A stretch of DNA of 64,000 nucleotides, from contig NZ_JAGGOI010000040.1 of the NCBI RefSeq assembly GCF_018614585.1, positions 1 through 64,000 of the forward strand, in the 5' to 3' direction. How positions within the stretch are numbered: position 1 is the stretch's first letter; each line of letters opens with the position of its first letter. This stretch comes from Streptomyces sp. ISL-1 (GTDB lineage Bacteria > Actinomycetota > Actinomycetes > Streptomycetales > Streptomycetaceae). Positions 51,175 through 59,528 of the stretch are shown one piece after another. Under the pieces are notes generated by a model. That model was not told the origin of the DNA. It saw only the letters and a list, made by a program, of their open reading frames with translations, and did not search any database. The position numbers and the translations under genes are program-made.

Positions 51175-52449
51175 CTACGAAGCTCCGGCCGGAGCAGGAC
51201 CACCGGTCGCGAGCCGATCACCGATGGCCCGCAGGCCGGCGAGATCGTGTACATCGCCGGGCAGCGCGGGCACTTGGGCCACCGCCACCTCGGGGTGGAG
51301 CGCGGTGAAGCGGTCGCGCGTTCGCCGTTCGCGCGCGAGCACCTGCATCCGTTCGGCGTGCAGGCGCAGCAGACCTGACGTCAGCTGTTCTGTGGTGTGA
51401 TCGATGGCATCCGTGTGATCCACGGCATCGGTGTGGGCCACGGGCGGGGATTCGGGAGAGGCGGCCGCGGCGTCACGCACACCAGCCTTCCCGTGCCTCT
51501 GATCCACAATGCGGCCCTCGTCAAGATTTTCTGCCGCGGCAAGCGCCCGCTCGGCCGACAGCCGGGCGGCGCCGCTGCCATGAACCCGGTTGAGGACCAG
51601 ACCGGCCAGCGGCATCTCCTCCGCCGCCAGCCGCTCCACGAAGTACGCCGCCTCCCGAAGCGCGTCCCGCTCCGGCGCCGCGACCACGAGGAACGCTGTA
51701 CCGGGGGCCTGCAGCAGCCGGTAGGTGGCGTCGGCCCGGGTGCGGAATCCGCCGAACATCGTGTCCATCGCGGCCACGAAAGTCTGTACATCCCGCAGGA
51801 GTTGACCGCCGAGCAGTTTGCCGAGCGTGCCGGTCATCATCGACATGCCGACATTGAGGAACTTCATCCCCGCCCGGCCGCCCATCTTCGCCGGGGCCAC
51901 CAGCACCTTGATGAACTTGCCGTCCAGGAAGGAACCGAGGCGCTTGGGCGCGTCCAGGAAGTCCAGCGCGGAACGCGACGGCGGGGTGTCGACGACGATC
52001 AGGTCCCACTCGCCGCGGGCGCGCAGCTGGCCCAGCTTCTCCATCGCCATGTACTCCTGCGTGCCCGCGAAACCGGCCGACAGGGACTGGTAGAAGGGGT
52101 TCTCCAGGATCGAGCGGGCCCGCTCGGCGTCCGCGTGCGCCTCCACGATCTCGTCGAAGGTCCGCTTCATGTCGAGCATCATCGCGTGCAGTTCGCCCTC
52201 TCCCTCCACGCCCTTGACCCGGCGCGGGGTGTTGTCGAGGGAGTCGATGCCCATGGACTGGGCGAGCCTGCGGGCCGGGTCGATGGTGAGGACGACGACC
52301 TTGCGGCCGCGCTCAGCCGCCCGTACGCCAAGAGCCGCCGCGGTCGTCGTCTTGCCGACGCCGCCGGCCCCGCAGCACACGATGATCCGGGTGGCGGGGT
52401 CGTCGATCAGCGGGTCGATCTCGAGAGCGGCGGACGCGTCCAGGGTCAT
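51175..52449 (-). CDS. ArsA/Get3-like ATPase
   Basis: 424 residues. The deviant Walker A CCGAGGVGKTTTAAALGVRA includes GAGGVGKTT at 27-35, then LTIDPARRLAQSMGID (switch region), and DLIVVDTPPSRSALDFLDAP as Walker B. An Asp/His/Thr-rich repeat (HTDAVDHTDAIDHTTEQ) lies near residue 345. ArsA-type ATPases couple ATP to arsenite efflux or tail-anchored protein handling; no ars genes are present, so the substrate is unknown. ATG 52449 overlaps the upstream ATPase stop by 4 nt, so the two probably form a heteromeric pair. It is convergent with wblA. Confidence 0.92.
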   Translation of the reverse strand: MTLDASAALEIDPLIDDPATRIIVCCGAGGVGKTTTAAALGVRAAERGRKVVVLTIDPARRLAQSMGIDSLDNTPRRVKGVEGEGELHAMMLDMKRTFDEIVEAHADAERARSILENPFYQSLSAGFAGTQEYMAMEKLGQLRARGEWDLIVVDTPPSRSALDFLDAPKRLGSFLDGKFIKVLVAPAKMGGRAGMKFLNVGMSMMTGTLGKLLGGQLLRDVQTFVAAMDTMFGGFRTRADATYRLLQAPGTAFLVVAAPERDALREAAYFVERLAAEEMPLAGLVLNRVHGSGAARLSAERALAAAENLDEGRIVDQRHGKAGVRDAAAASPESPPVAHTDAVDHTDAIDHTTEQLTSGLLRLHAERMQVLARERRTRDRFTALHPEVAVAQVPALPGDVHDLAGLRAIGDRLATGGPAPAGAS

Positions 52450-53408
52450 GAGCCGTTCCCTTGCTTTCGAAGTTCCTTCGCCAGTTGGTAGAGCCCGGCC
52501 AGGTCGACTCCCTCGCTCAGCAGGGGGAGTTCGTACGCGGGCAGGTCGAGGCCGGACAGCGCCGCCCGCTGCTCGCGCTCCAGCTCGACACGCTGGGCGT
52601 GGTCGGCGGCCTGCTCCAGGAGCGGTGTGACGAGCTTCGCCGCGCCGCTGACGCCTGCCGTCGTGAGCGCCTTGGCGATGTCCGTGCGCCGGTCGCCCGC
52701 CGCACTGCGCACCGCCTCCTCGTCGAGGAGGTGCGGGCGCACCATGTTCACGATCACCTTGCCGACGGGGAGGTCGGCGGCGCGCAGCTCGGCGACGCCG
52801 TCGGCGGTCTCCTGGACCGGCATCTCCTCGAGCAGCGTCACCATATGGACGGCCGTCTCGGGGGACTTGAGGACACGCATCACGGCCTGGGCTTGATTGT
52901 GTATCGGGCCGAACTTGGCCAGGCCCGCCACCTCGTCGTTCACGTTCAAAAAACGGGTGATGCGGCCGGTGGGCGGGGCGTCCATCACCACGTAGTCGTA
53001 CGCGAACGTCCCCTGCTTCGTCTTGCGGCGTACGGCTTCACAGGCCTTGCCGGTCAGAAGTACGTCCCGCACACCGGGTGCGACGGTCGTCGCGAAGTCG
53101 ATCGCGCCGAGCTTCTTGAGGGCACGACCCGCGCTGCCCAGCTTGTAGAACATCTGGAGGTAGTCGAGGAGCGCGCGCTCGGCGTCGATGGCCAGCGCGA
53201 ACACCTCGCCGCCGCCCGAGGAGACGGCGATTTTCCGCTCCTCGTACGGAAGCGCTTCCGTCTCGAAGAGCTGCGCGATGCCCTGCCTCCCCTCGACCTC
53301 GACGAGGAGTGTCCGCTTTCCCTCCGTCGCGAGGGCGAGCGCGAGAGCGGCGGCGACCGTCGTTTTACCGGTCCCGCCCTTGCCGCTGACGACCTGGAAC
53401 CTGCTCAC
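52446..53408 (-). CDS. ArsA/Get3-like ATPase, upstream partner
   Basis: 320 residues from GTG 53408. Walker A GKGGTGKTT is at 9-17, TLLVEVEGRQGIAQLFETEA follows, and YDYVVMDAPPTGRITRFLNV is the switch/Walker B region. The C-terminus is helical, with ELEREQRAALSGLDLPAYEL. It is translated first in the two-ATPase operon. Conservation of this pair next to wblA in Streptomyces is known to me; a cellular role is not. Confidence 0.92.
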   Translation of the reverse strand: MSRFQVVSGKGGTGKTTVAAALALALATEGKRTLLVEVEGRQGIAQLFETEALPYEERKIAVSSGGGEVFALAIDAERALLDYLQMFYKLGSAGRALKKLGAIDFATTVAPGVRDVLLTGKACEAVRRKTKQGTFAYDYVVMDAPPTGRITRFLNVNDEVAGLAKFGPIHNQAQAVMRVLKSPETAVHMVTLLEEMPVQETADGVAELRAADLPVGKVIVNMVRPHLLDEEAVRSAAGDRRTDIAKALTTAGVSGAAKLVTPLLEQAADHAQRVELEREQRAALSGLDLPAYELPLLSEGVDLAGLYQLAKELRKQGNGS

Positions 53409-53505
53409 GTATTCGAGCCTAACCAGTCGGGCCGCCGCCTACGCACGAGGCTGCCTGCGGGCTGCGTCACGCGGGCTGCCCTTCGGTGCGACTACAGTCG
53501 GCTCC

Positions 53506-53667
53506 ATGACCAAGTGGGAATACGCGACCGTGCCCCTTCTCGTGCACGCGACCAAGCAGATTCTGGACACCTGGGGCGAGGACGGCTGGGATCTCGTCCA
53601 GGTCGTTCCCGGGCCGAACAACCCCGAGCAGCTCGTGGCGTACCTGAAGCGGGAGAAGACCCCGTGA
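53506..53667 (+). CDS. DUF4177-family small protein
   Basis: 53 residues: MTKWEYATVPLLVHATKQIL, then DTWGEDGWDLVQVVPGPNNP, the WEY...GW(E/D)LV pattern of DUF4177. Function unknown. The stop overlaps the GTG of the next short ORF as GTGA. The gene is divergent from the ATPase operon. Confidence 0.85.
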   Translation: MTKWEYATVPLLVHATKQILDTWGEDGWDLVQVVPGPNNPEQLVAYLKREKTP

Positions 53668-53762
53668 GCGACGCACGCACGGCTGCCGGGCCGCAGTCGA
53701 ACACGATGCCTGCACCTCTGCGCCGCGTGGGCGGAGAAGCGATCGAAAGGGCAGGGGCATGA
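53664..53762 (+). CDS. Possible 32-residue peptide between DUF4177 and RidA
   Basis: GTG 53664 overlaps the DUF4177 stop as GTGA, and its stop overlaps the RidA start as ATGA, so translation could pass down all three without a gap. The peptide is basic and Ala/Arg-rich (VSDARTAAGPQSNTMPAPLR), with no recognised motif. It may be a real coupled microprotein or only a translational bridge. Confidence 0.4.
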   Translation: MSDARTAAGPQSNTMPAPLRRVGGEAIERAGA

Positions 53763-54229
53763 GCGGTGTCGTCGACGCGAAGCTCGCCGAGCTCGGGCTG
53801 ACGCTGCCTGAGGTCGTGCCGCCGCTTGCCGCGTATCAGCCGGCTGTGGTCTCGGGTGTGTACGTCTACACCGCGGGCCAGCTCCCGATGGTGGAGGGCA
53901 AGCTTCCGGTCACCGGCAAGGTGGGCGGCGAGGTCACGCCGGAGGAGGCCAAGGAACTCGCCGGCATCTGTGCGCTGAACGCGCTGGCCGCCGTGAAGTC
54001 GGTCGTCGGCGATCTGGACCGGGTCGCGCGAGTTGTGAAGGTTGTCGGCTTCGTCGCCTCGGCCTCGGACTTCACCGGCCAGCCCGCCGTGCTCAACGGC
54101 GCGAGCGAGCTGCTGGGCGCAGTGTTCGGCGACAAGGGTGTGCACGCGCGCAGCGCGGTGGGCGTCGTGGTGCTGCCGCTGGACGCTCCCGTCGAGGTCG
54201 AGATTCAGGTGGAGCTCGTCCAGGACTGA
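53759..54229 (+). CDS. RidA-family protein
   Basis: 156 residues in the YjgF/YER057c/UK114 family: GLTLPEVVPPLAAYQPAVVS, YVYTAGQLPMVEGKLPVTGK, AKELAGICALNALAAVKSVV and GVHARSAVGVVVLPLDAPVE. RidA members deaminate reactive enamines/imines. In place of the usual Arg of the RPArs motif there is HARSAVG, so the salt-bridge Arg is present. An agggcaggggc site precedes ATG 53759. Confidence 0.92.
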   Translation: MSGVVDAKLAELGLTLPEVVPPLAAYQPAVVSGVYVYTAGQLPMVEGKLPVTGKVGGEVTPEEAKELAGICALNALAAVKSVVGDLDRVARVVKVVGFVASASDFTGQPAVLNGASELLGAVFGDKGVHARSAVGVVVLPLDAPVEVEIQVELVQD

Positions 54230-54231
54230 AC

Positions 54232-54395
54232 CCCGGGACCGGATTACGGGACTGCCCCTGTGAGAACCCCGGGACTGGACCCTGGTGCCGGATCGGTGGC
54301 CGAGCCTCCGGGACCGGACCCCAGGACTTGACCCGGGACCGAACCGCCGGACTGGACTGAACTGCCGGACCGAGCCCTCGGGACTGAACCGCCGG
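54232..54395. repeat. Degenerate ccgggactg-type repeats
   Basis: About ten imperfect copies of (c)cgggac(c/t)gaacc or ccggactgga occur between the RidA stop and the terminator. The spacing is irregular and nothing is coding. Confidence 0.55.
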
Positions 54396-54409
54396 TCAGC
54401 CTGCATATG

Positions 54410-54445
54410 GCCCCGTGCCTGCCGATTCTCCGGCGGGCGCGGGGC
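54410..54445 (+). terminator. Hairpin with T-run after RidA
   Basis: gccccgtgcctgccg at 54410-54424 pairs with 54431-54445, with two wobble pairs, followed by tttgttc. Confidence 0.7.
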
Positions 54446-54512
54446 TTTGTTCGTCTGTGGCAATCCCTTGCAGCGCTCTTGACGTGGACGCGTCGGCTGG
54501 TGTGATCTGTCC

Positions 54513-54537
54513 ATGGTTAGGAATGTTTCCTAACCAT
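54513..54537. promoter_or_regulatory. 11-bp perfect inverted repeat, probable operator
   Basis: atggttaggaa and ttcctaaccat flank tgt, centred at 54525, 69 bp before the GTG start of the secreted dehydrogenase gene. Palindromes of this kind occur upstream of genes for secreted enzymes in streptomycetes; the regulator is not identified here. Confidence 0.6.
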
Positions 54538-54593
54538 CTGAACTGCCGTACGTACCCATCTCCCTCGTCCCCCAACGAAAGTGGGAGGGATCC

Positions 54594-57500
54594 GTGGCAC
54601 CAATCCCCCGTCGGTCGCGCAGAGCGATCGGCGTTCTCGTGGCTGCGGCCACCGCAGCGTTAACCGTGGCCTTACCGACCCTGAGCAACGCCCAGCCCGC
54701 CGCCCCCACAAAGGCATCCGTAAAGGCGTCCGCAAAGGCAGGGGTCGTCAAGGCCGCACCCGTCCGCTACGAAGCGGAAGCGGCGACCATCTCGCAGGGC
54801 GCCGCCGAGTCCAACCACGCCGGCTTCTCCGGCACCGGTTTCGTCAACTACGCCAATGTCGCCGGTGGCTATGTGGAGTTCACCGTCAACGCCCCGGCGG
54901 CGGGCAGCGCCACCCTGGCGCTCGGTTTCGCCAACGGCACCACCGGGAACCGCCCGCTGGACATCTCCGTCAATGGAGCCGTCGCCGCCCGCAACGTGGC
55001 CTTCCAGCCCACCGACGCCTGGACCACCTGGTCCTCCGTCGCCACCACGGTCACGCTCAAGGCCGGTGCCAACACCGTCCGGGCCACCGCCGGCGCAGCC
55101 GAGGGCGGCCCCAACCTCGACTTCATCGACGTCACACCCGCCGACGGCCAGGCAGGCACGGACTACGAGGCCGAGTCCGGGACGGTCTCCCAGGGCGCCG
55201 TCGAGTCCAACCATGCCGGCCACTCCGGCACCGGATTCGTCAACTTCCAGGCCGTGACGGGCGCGTATGTGGAGTTCACCGTCGACTCCGCGCAGGCCGC
55301 GGCCTCGAAGCTGGACTTCCGCTACGCCAACGGCACCACCGCAGGCCGCCCGCTGGACATCACCGTGAACGGCGCCTCGGTGGCCGACGACCTCGCCTTC
55401 CCCGGCACCGGAGCCTGGACCACCTGGAAGACCGTCAGCGTCAGCGCGGCCCTCAAGGCGGGTACCAACAAGGTCCGCGCCACCACGGCAGCGGGCGACG
55501 GGCCCAACCTGGACAAGCTCACGGTCACCGCGAACGGCCCGGCCGACACCGAGAAGCCGACGCCCCCCGGGAACCTGCGCAAGGACAAGGAACCGACGGC
55601 GTCCACCGTCTCACTGGCCTGGGACGCGTCCACCGACAACGTCAGGGTCACCGGTTACGACATCTACCAGCACGGCCAGCTGATGGAGCAGGTCGACGAG
55701 AACACGCTCGCCGCCACGGTGGAGAACCTCGGCCCGGAGACCTCGTACGACTGGACCGTCTTCGCCCGTGACGCGGCAGCCAATGTCTCGGCCGCGAGCA
55801 ACGCCGTCACCATCGCCACGCTGCCCGCCCCGCCGGACAACGAGCCGCCGAGCGTCCCGGGCAGCCTGCGCTCCACAGGCAAGACCGCGACCAGCGTCGA
55901 TCTCGCCTGGAACGCTTCTACGGACAATGTGAAGGTCACCGGTTACGAGATCCACCGCGACGGCGCGGCCGCCGGAACCGCCGACTCGACCTCCACGACC
56001 ATCGCGGGTCTGAAGGCCAGCACGGCGTACAAGTTCAAGGTCAGGGCCTTGGACCTGAAGGGCAACAGGTCCGCCTTCAGCCCGGAGATCACCGTCACCA
56101 CCGGCGGCAGCCAGCCCGGCGGTGTCCCCGACCCCGGCAATGTCTCGACCCTCGCCGGCGGAGTGGACGTCGGCTGGGGACTGGGCTTCCTGCCCGACGG
56201 CACCGGCGTCTACACCGAGCGGAACACCTTCAACGTCTACAAGCTCACCAAGGCGGGCCAGAAGACCCTCCTCGGCAAGGTGCCCAACTCCCAGACCACA
56301 GGCGGCGAGGGCGGCCTGATGGGCATCGAGATCAGCCCCAGCTTCAACACCGACCACTATCTGTACTTCCTGCACACCTCCTCGGACGGCAACCGCCTCG
56401 CGCGGATGAAGCTGGAGAACAACGCCCTGAGCGGCTACACGGTCCTGCTCGACGGCATGGAGAAGAGCCGCTTCCACAACGGCGGACGGCTGCGCTTCGG
56501 CCCGGACGGCAAGCTGTACGCATCCATGGGTGACGCCCAGAGCAGCAGCCAGGCGCAGAACAAGAACTCCCTGAACGGCAAGATCCTCCGCATCAACCAA
56601 AACGGCTCCATCCCTTCGGACAACCCGTTCGGCAACGCCGTCTGGTCGCTCGGTCACCGCAACCCGCAGGGGCTCGACTTCGACTCCAAGGGCCGGCTGT
56701 GGCAGGCGGAGTTCGGCAACAGCAACATGGACGAGGTCAACCTCATCCAGAAGGGCGGCAACTACGGCTGGCCCAACTGCGAGGGCACTGCCGGTGACTG
56801 CTCGGGCTATATAGCGCCGAAGAAGACCTGGTCGACCGCATCGGCCTCACCCAGCGGCCTGACGATCATCAACGATCATGTCTTCGTCGCGACGACGAGG
56901 GGCGAGCGCGTCTACCGGCTGCGCATCGACTCCAGCAGCAACCTGGTCGAGCAGAAGACGTACTTCCAGGGAACGTACGACCGGCTGCGCACGGTCGAGG
57001 TCGACCACGACGGCGACATCTGGCTCACCACGTCGACCGACAAGGACGGCACGAACGGCAACGACCGGATCCTGCTGATCGACATCGTCTACTCGGGCGG
57101 TAACCCGCAGCCCGGAGATTTCAAGCTGACCAGCAGCGCCTTCAACGACAACGCCACCATCCCGGCCAGGTACACCTGCGCAGGGGACGGCACGGCGGGC
57201 CAGGATCCGTCGCCGCCGCTGACCTGGGGCGCGGGAAGTTCCGGGGCGCGGAGCTACGCGGTCGTCCTCGCCGACGTCGCGAACGGCGGCAACAAACTGC
57301 ACTGGGCGATCTGGGACATTCCGGCGGCGCACCTCGCCCTGCCCGAGGGCCTCGGGTCGGGCTTCGACGTCCCGGGGCAGGAGGGCGCGAAACAGAAGGC
57401 CATGGGCAGCGGGGCCAACGCGCAGAAGTTCTTCGGACCCTGTCCGGGCGGTTCCACACACCCGTACACCTTCACGCTGTACGCGGTGAACGCGGCGACC

Positions 57501-57608
57501 GTGCCGGGGCTGACCTCGGGGTCGTCCATGGCCCAGATCGAAACGGCGATCAAGAACGCGAGTACCGCGAATGTGAAACTGCGCGGCAACTCCAACGCCG
57601 GTACGTGA
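54594..57608 (+). CDS. Secreted multidomain PQQ-type sugar dehydrogenase with C-terminal PEBP domain
   Basis: 1004 residues from GTG 54594 (ggaggga site). The signal peptide is RRSRRAIGVLVAAATAALTV. Two carbohydrate-binding-module-like repeats begin YEAEAATISQGAAESNHAGF and YEAESGTVSQGAVESNHAGH, and two fibronectin type III domains contain VSLAWDASTDNVRVTGYDIY and VDLAWNASTDNVKVTGYEIH. A glucose/sorbosone dehydrogenase-like propeller runs from about 510 (GWGLGFLPDGTGVYTERNTF, LGHRNPQGLDFDSKGRLWQA, NYGWPNCEG). The final ~165 residues form a YbhB/PEBP-like domain (FNDNATIPARYTCAGDGTAG, LHWAIWDIPA, FFGPCPGG). It probably oxidises polysaccharide-derived sugars outside the cell. Confidence 0.88.
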   Translation: MAPIPRRSRRAIGVLVAAATAALTVALPTLSNAQPAAPTKASVKASAKAGVVKAAPVRYEAEAATISQGAAESNHAGFSGTGFVNYANVAGGYVEFTVNAPAAGSATLALGFANGTTGNRPLDISVNGAVAARNVAFQPTDAWTTWSSVATTVTLKAGANTVRATAGAAEGGPNLDFIDVTPADGQAGTDYEAESGTVSQGAVESNHAGHSGTGFVNFQAVTGAYVEFTVDSAQAAASKLDFRYANGTTAGRPLDITVNGASVADDLAFPGTGAWTTWKTVSVSAALKAGTNKVRATTAAGDGPNLDKLTVTANGPADTEKPTPPGNLRKDKEPTASTVSLAWDASTDNVRVTGYDIYQHGQLMEQVDENTLAATVENLGPETSYDWTVFARDAAANVSAASNAVTIATLPAPPDNEPPSVPGSLRSTGKTATSVDLAWNASTDNVKVTGYEIHRDGAAAGTADSTSTTIAGLKASTAYKFKVRALDLKGNRSAFSPEITVTTGGSQPGGVPDPGNVSTLAGGVDVGWGLGFLPDGTGVYTERNTFNVYKLTKAGQKTLLGKVPNSQTTGGEGGLMGIEISPSFNTDHYLYFLHTSSDGNRLARMKLENNALSGYTVLLDGMEKSRFHNGGRLRFGPDGKLYASMGDAQSSSQAQNKNSLNGKILRINQNGSIPSDNPFGNAVWSLGHRNPQGLDFDSKGRLWQAEFGNSNMDEVNLIQKGGNYGWPNCEGTAGDCSGYIAPKKTWSTASASPSGLTIINDHVFVATTRGERVYRLRIDSSSNLVEQKTYFQGTYDRLRTVEVDHDGDIWLTTSTDKDGTNGNDRILLIDIVYSGGNPQPGDFKLTSSAFNDNATIPARYTCAGDGTAGQDPSPPLTWGAGSSGARSYAVVLADVANGGNKLHWAIWDIPAAHLALPEGLGSGFDVPGQEGAKQKAMGSGANAQKFFGPCPGGSTHPYTFTLYAVNAATVPGLTSGSSMAQIETAIKNASTANVKLRGNSNAGT

Positions 57609-57614
57609 CGGATG

Positions 57615-57649
57615 GTTCGAGGGGCGGAGTGCCTGGCCGCCCCTCGAAC
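57615..57649 (+). terminator. Perfect 13-bp-stem terminator
   Basis: gttcgaggggcgg at 57615-57627 pairs exactly with 57637-57649, seven bases after the secreted dehydrogenase stop. Confidence 0.8.
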
Positions 57650-57678
57650 ATCCCGACGGATGCGCATAGCATCCGTCC

Positions 57679-58569
57679 ATGTCCCATGGTCAGTGGTACC
57701 CACCGGAGTGGCCGGACCGGATTCGTGCGCTCGCGAGCGGTGAGCTCACCGCCGTATCGCCGAAGCGGGCCGCGACCGTGATGCTGTTGCGCGACACGCC
57801 GGACGGCCCCGCCGTCCACATGCTGCGCCGACGCGCCTCCATGGCCTTTGCCGGAGGCGCGTACGCATATCCGGGCGGCGGCGTCGACCCGCGCGACGAC
57901 GACCACTTGGTGCGGTGGGCGGGCCCCTCGCTGGACGACTGGGCGGCCAGGCTGGGCACCGGTCCGGCCGAGGCGCAGGCCATTGTGTGCGCGGCGGTCA
58001 GGGAGACGTACGAGGAGGCGGGCGTCCTGCTTGCGGGCCTCACGCCCGACACGGTCGTCGGCGACACGACGGGCGACGACTGGGAGGCCGACCGCAAGGC
58101 GCTGGTCGACCGGGACCTCTCCTTCGCGGACTTCCTGGACCGGCGGGGCCTGGTGCTGCGCTCGGACCTGCTGGGCGCGTGGGCGCGCTGGATCACCCCG
58201 GAGTTCGAACCGCGCCGCTACGACACGTGGTTCTTCGTGGCCGCGCTGCCGGAGGGACAGCGGACGCGCAACGCGTCGACGGAGGCGGACCGCACGGTCT
58301 GGATCCGCCCGGCGGACGCGGCGGCCGGCTACGACAAGGGCGATCTGCTGATGATGCCGCCGACGGTCTCGACGCTGCGGGGGCTGCAGCGGTACGGAAC
58401 GGCAGCCCAGGCGCTGGCGGCGGCGGGGGAGCAGGATCTCACTCCCGTACTGGCGAAGGCGCGGCTGGAGGGCGGGGAGCTGGTGCTGAGCTGGCCGGGT
58501 CACGACGAATTCACCAAGCACGTGCCGACGGGCGCGAGGGGCGGCAACACGGCGGAGGGCGAGCGATGA
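57679..58569 (+). CDS. NUDIX hydrolase
   Basis: 296 residues. The Nudix box is split by an insertion: YAYPGGGVDPRDDDHLVRWA is followed ~40 residues later by AAVRETYEEAGVLLAGL with the metal-binding REx2EE. Long-insert members of this kind in actinobacteria hydrolyse CoA- or nucleotide-linked diphosphates, but the substrate is not readable. A small hairpin (57657-57675) lies just before the start, with no clear ribosome-binding site. The metallo-beta-lactamase-fold gene follows after 40 nt. Confidence 0.87.
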   Translation: MSHGQWYPPEWPDRIRALASGELTAVSPKRAATVMLLRDTPDGPAVHMLRRRASMAFAGGAYAYPGGGVDPRDDDHLVRWAGPSLDDWAARLGTGPAEAQAIVCAAVRETYEEAGVLLAGLTPDTVVGDTTGDDWEADRKALVDRDLSFADFLDRRGLVLRSDLLGAWARWITPEFEPRRYDTWFFVAALPEGQRTRNASTEADRTVWIRPADAAAGYDKGDLLMMPPTVSTLRGLQRYGTAAQALAAAGEQDLTPVLAKARLEGGELVLSWPGHDEFTKHVPTGARGGNTAEGER

Positions 58570-58609
58570 CTCAAGCCGCCCCGTCCCGCCGCCACACCGG
58601 AGGTGTGCG

Positions 58610-59440
58610 ATGACCGACGCCGCAGCCCTGCCGGGGCAGCCCCGTGGGGGCGTGCTCTCCGGGCCCGCCACCGCACGGGCCGTCAATGTCCTCGCGCCCA
58701 ACGCCTCCCCGATGACCCTCGACGGCACCAACACCTGGATCGTCTCCGAGCCGGACTCCGAGCTCGCCGTCGTCATCGACCCCGGGCCGCTGGACGAGAT
58801 ACACCTCCAGGCCGTCATCGCCACAGCCGAGAAGGCGGGCAAGCGGGTCGCCCTGACCCTCCTCACCCACGGCCACCCCGACCACGCCGCGGGAGCCGTG
58901 CGCTTCGCCGAGCTGACGCGGACGAAGGTCCGCGCACTCGATCCGGCGCTGCGGCTCGGCGACGAGGGGCTCGCGGCCGGGGACCTCATCACCACCGGCG
59001 GGCTCGAGCTCCGCGTCGTCTCCACCCCCGGCCACACCGCCGACTCGCTCAGCTTCCATCTCCCCGCCGACCGGGCCGTGCTGACCGGCGACACGATCCT
59101 GGGGCGGGGCACGACGATCGTCGCGCACCCGGACGGGCGGCTCGGCGACTACCTGCATTCGCTGCGCAGGCTGCGCTCGCTGACGGTCGACGACGGGGTG
59201 CGCACGGTGCTGCCGGGCCATGGTCCCGTACTCGACGACGCACAGGGGGCGGTCGAGTTCTATCTGGCGCACCGGGCGAGCCGGCTCGCCCAGGTGGAGA
59301 CGGCGGTCGAGGCCGGCCATGTCACGCCGGCGGACGTGGTCGCCCATGTGTACTCGGACGTGGACAGGTCGCTGTGGCCGGCTGCCGAGCTGTCGGTGCG
59401 GGCGCAGCTGGAGTATCTGCGCGAGCACGGCCTGATCTGA
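58610..59440 (+). CDS. Metallo-beta-lactamase-fold hydrolase (LACTB2-like)
   Basis: 276 residues, ATG 58610 after ggaggtg. Metal ligands are in LLTHGHPDHAAGAVRFAE, STPGHTADSLSFHLP, VLTGDTILGRGTTIV and VLPGHGPVLDDA. The C-terminal winged-helix-like part (HVTPADVVAHVYSDVDRSLW) is as in LACTB2-type hydrolases. It is cytoplasmic; a nuclease or thioesterase role is possible. It is probably co-transcribed with the NUDIX gene. Confidence 0.88.
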   Translation: MTDAAALPGQPRGGVLSGPATARAVNVLAPNASPMTLDGTNTWIVSEPDSELAVVIDPGPLDEIHLQAVIATAEKAGKRVALTLLTHGHPDHAAGAVRFAELTRTKVRALDPALRLGDEGLAAGDLITTGGLELRVVSTPGHTADSLSFHLPADRAVLTGDTILGRGTTIVAHPDGRLGDYLHSLRRLRSLTVDDGVRTVLPGHGPVLDDAQGAVEFYLAHRASRLAQVETAVEAGHVTPADVVAHVYSDVDRSLWPAAELSVRAQLEYLREHGLI

Positions 59441-59528
59441 AACCGCCCACGGGCCCCCAGGCGTCGGATGCCTTGACCCATGCTTTACGCTCCGCTTATT
59501 TCTGGCATCCGTTCCTGGGGGGGACCAC

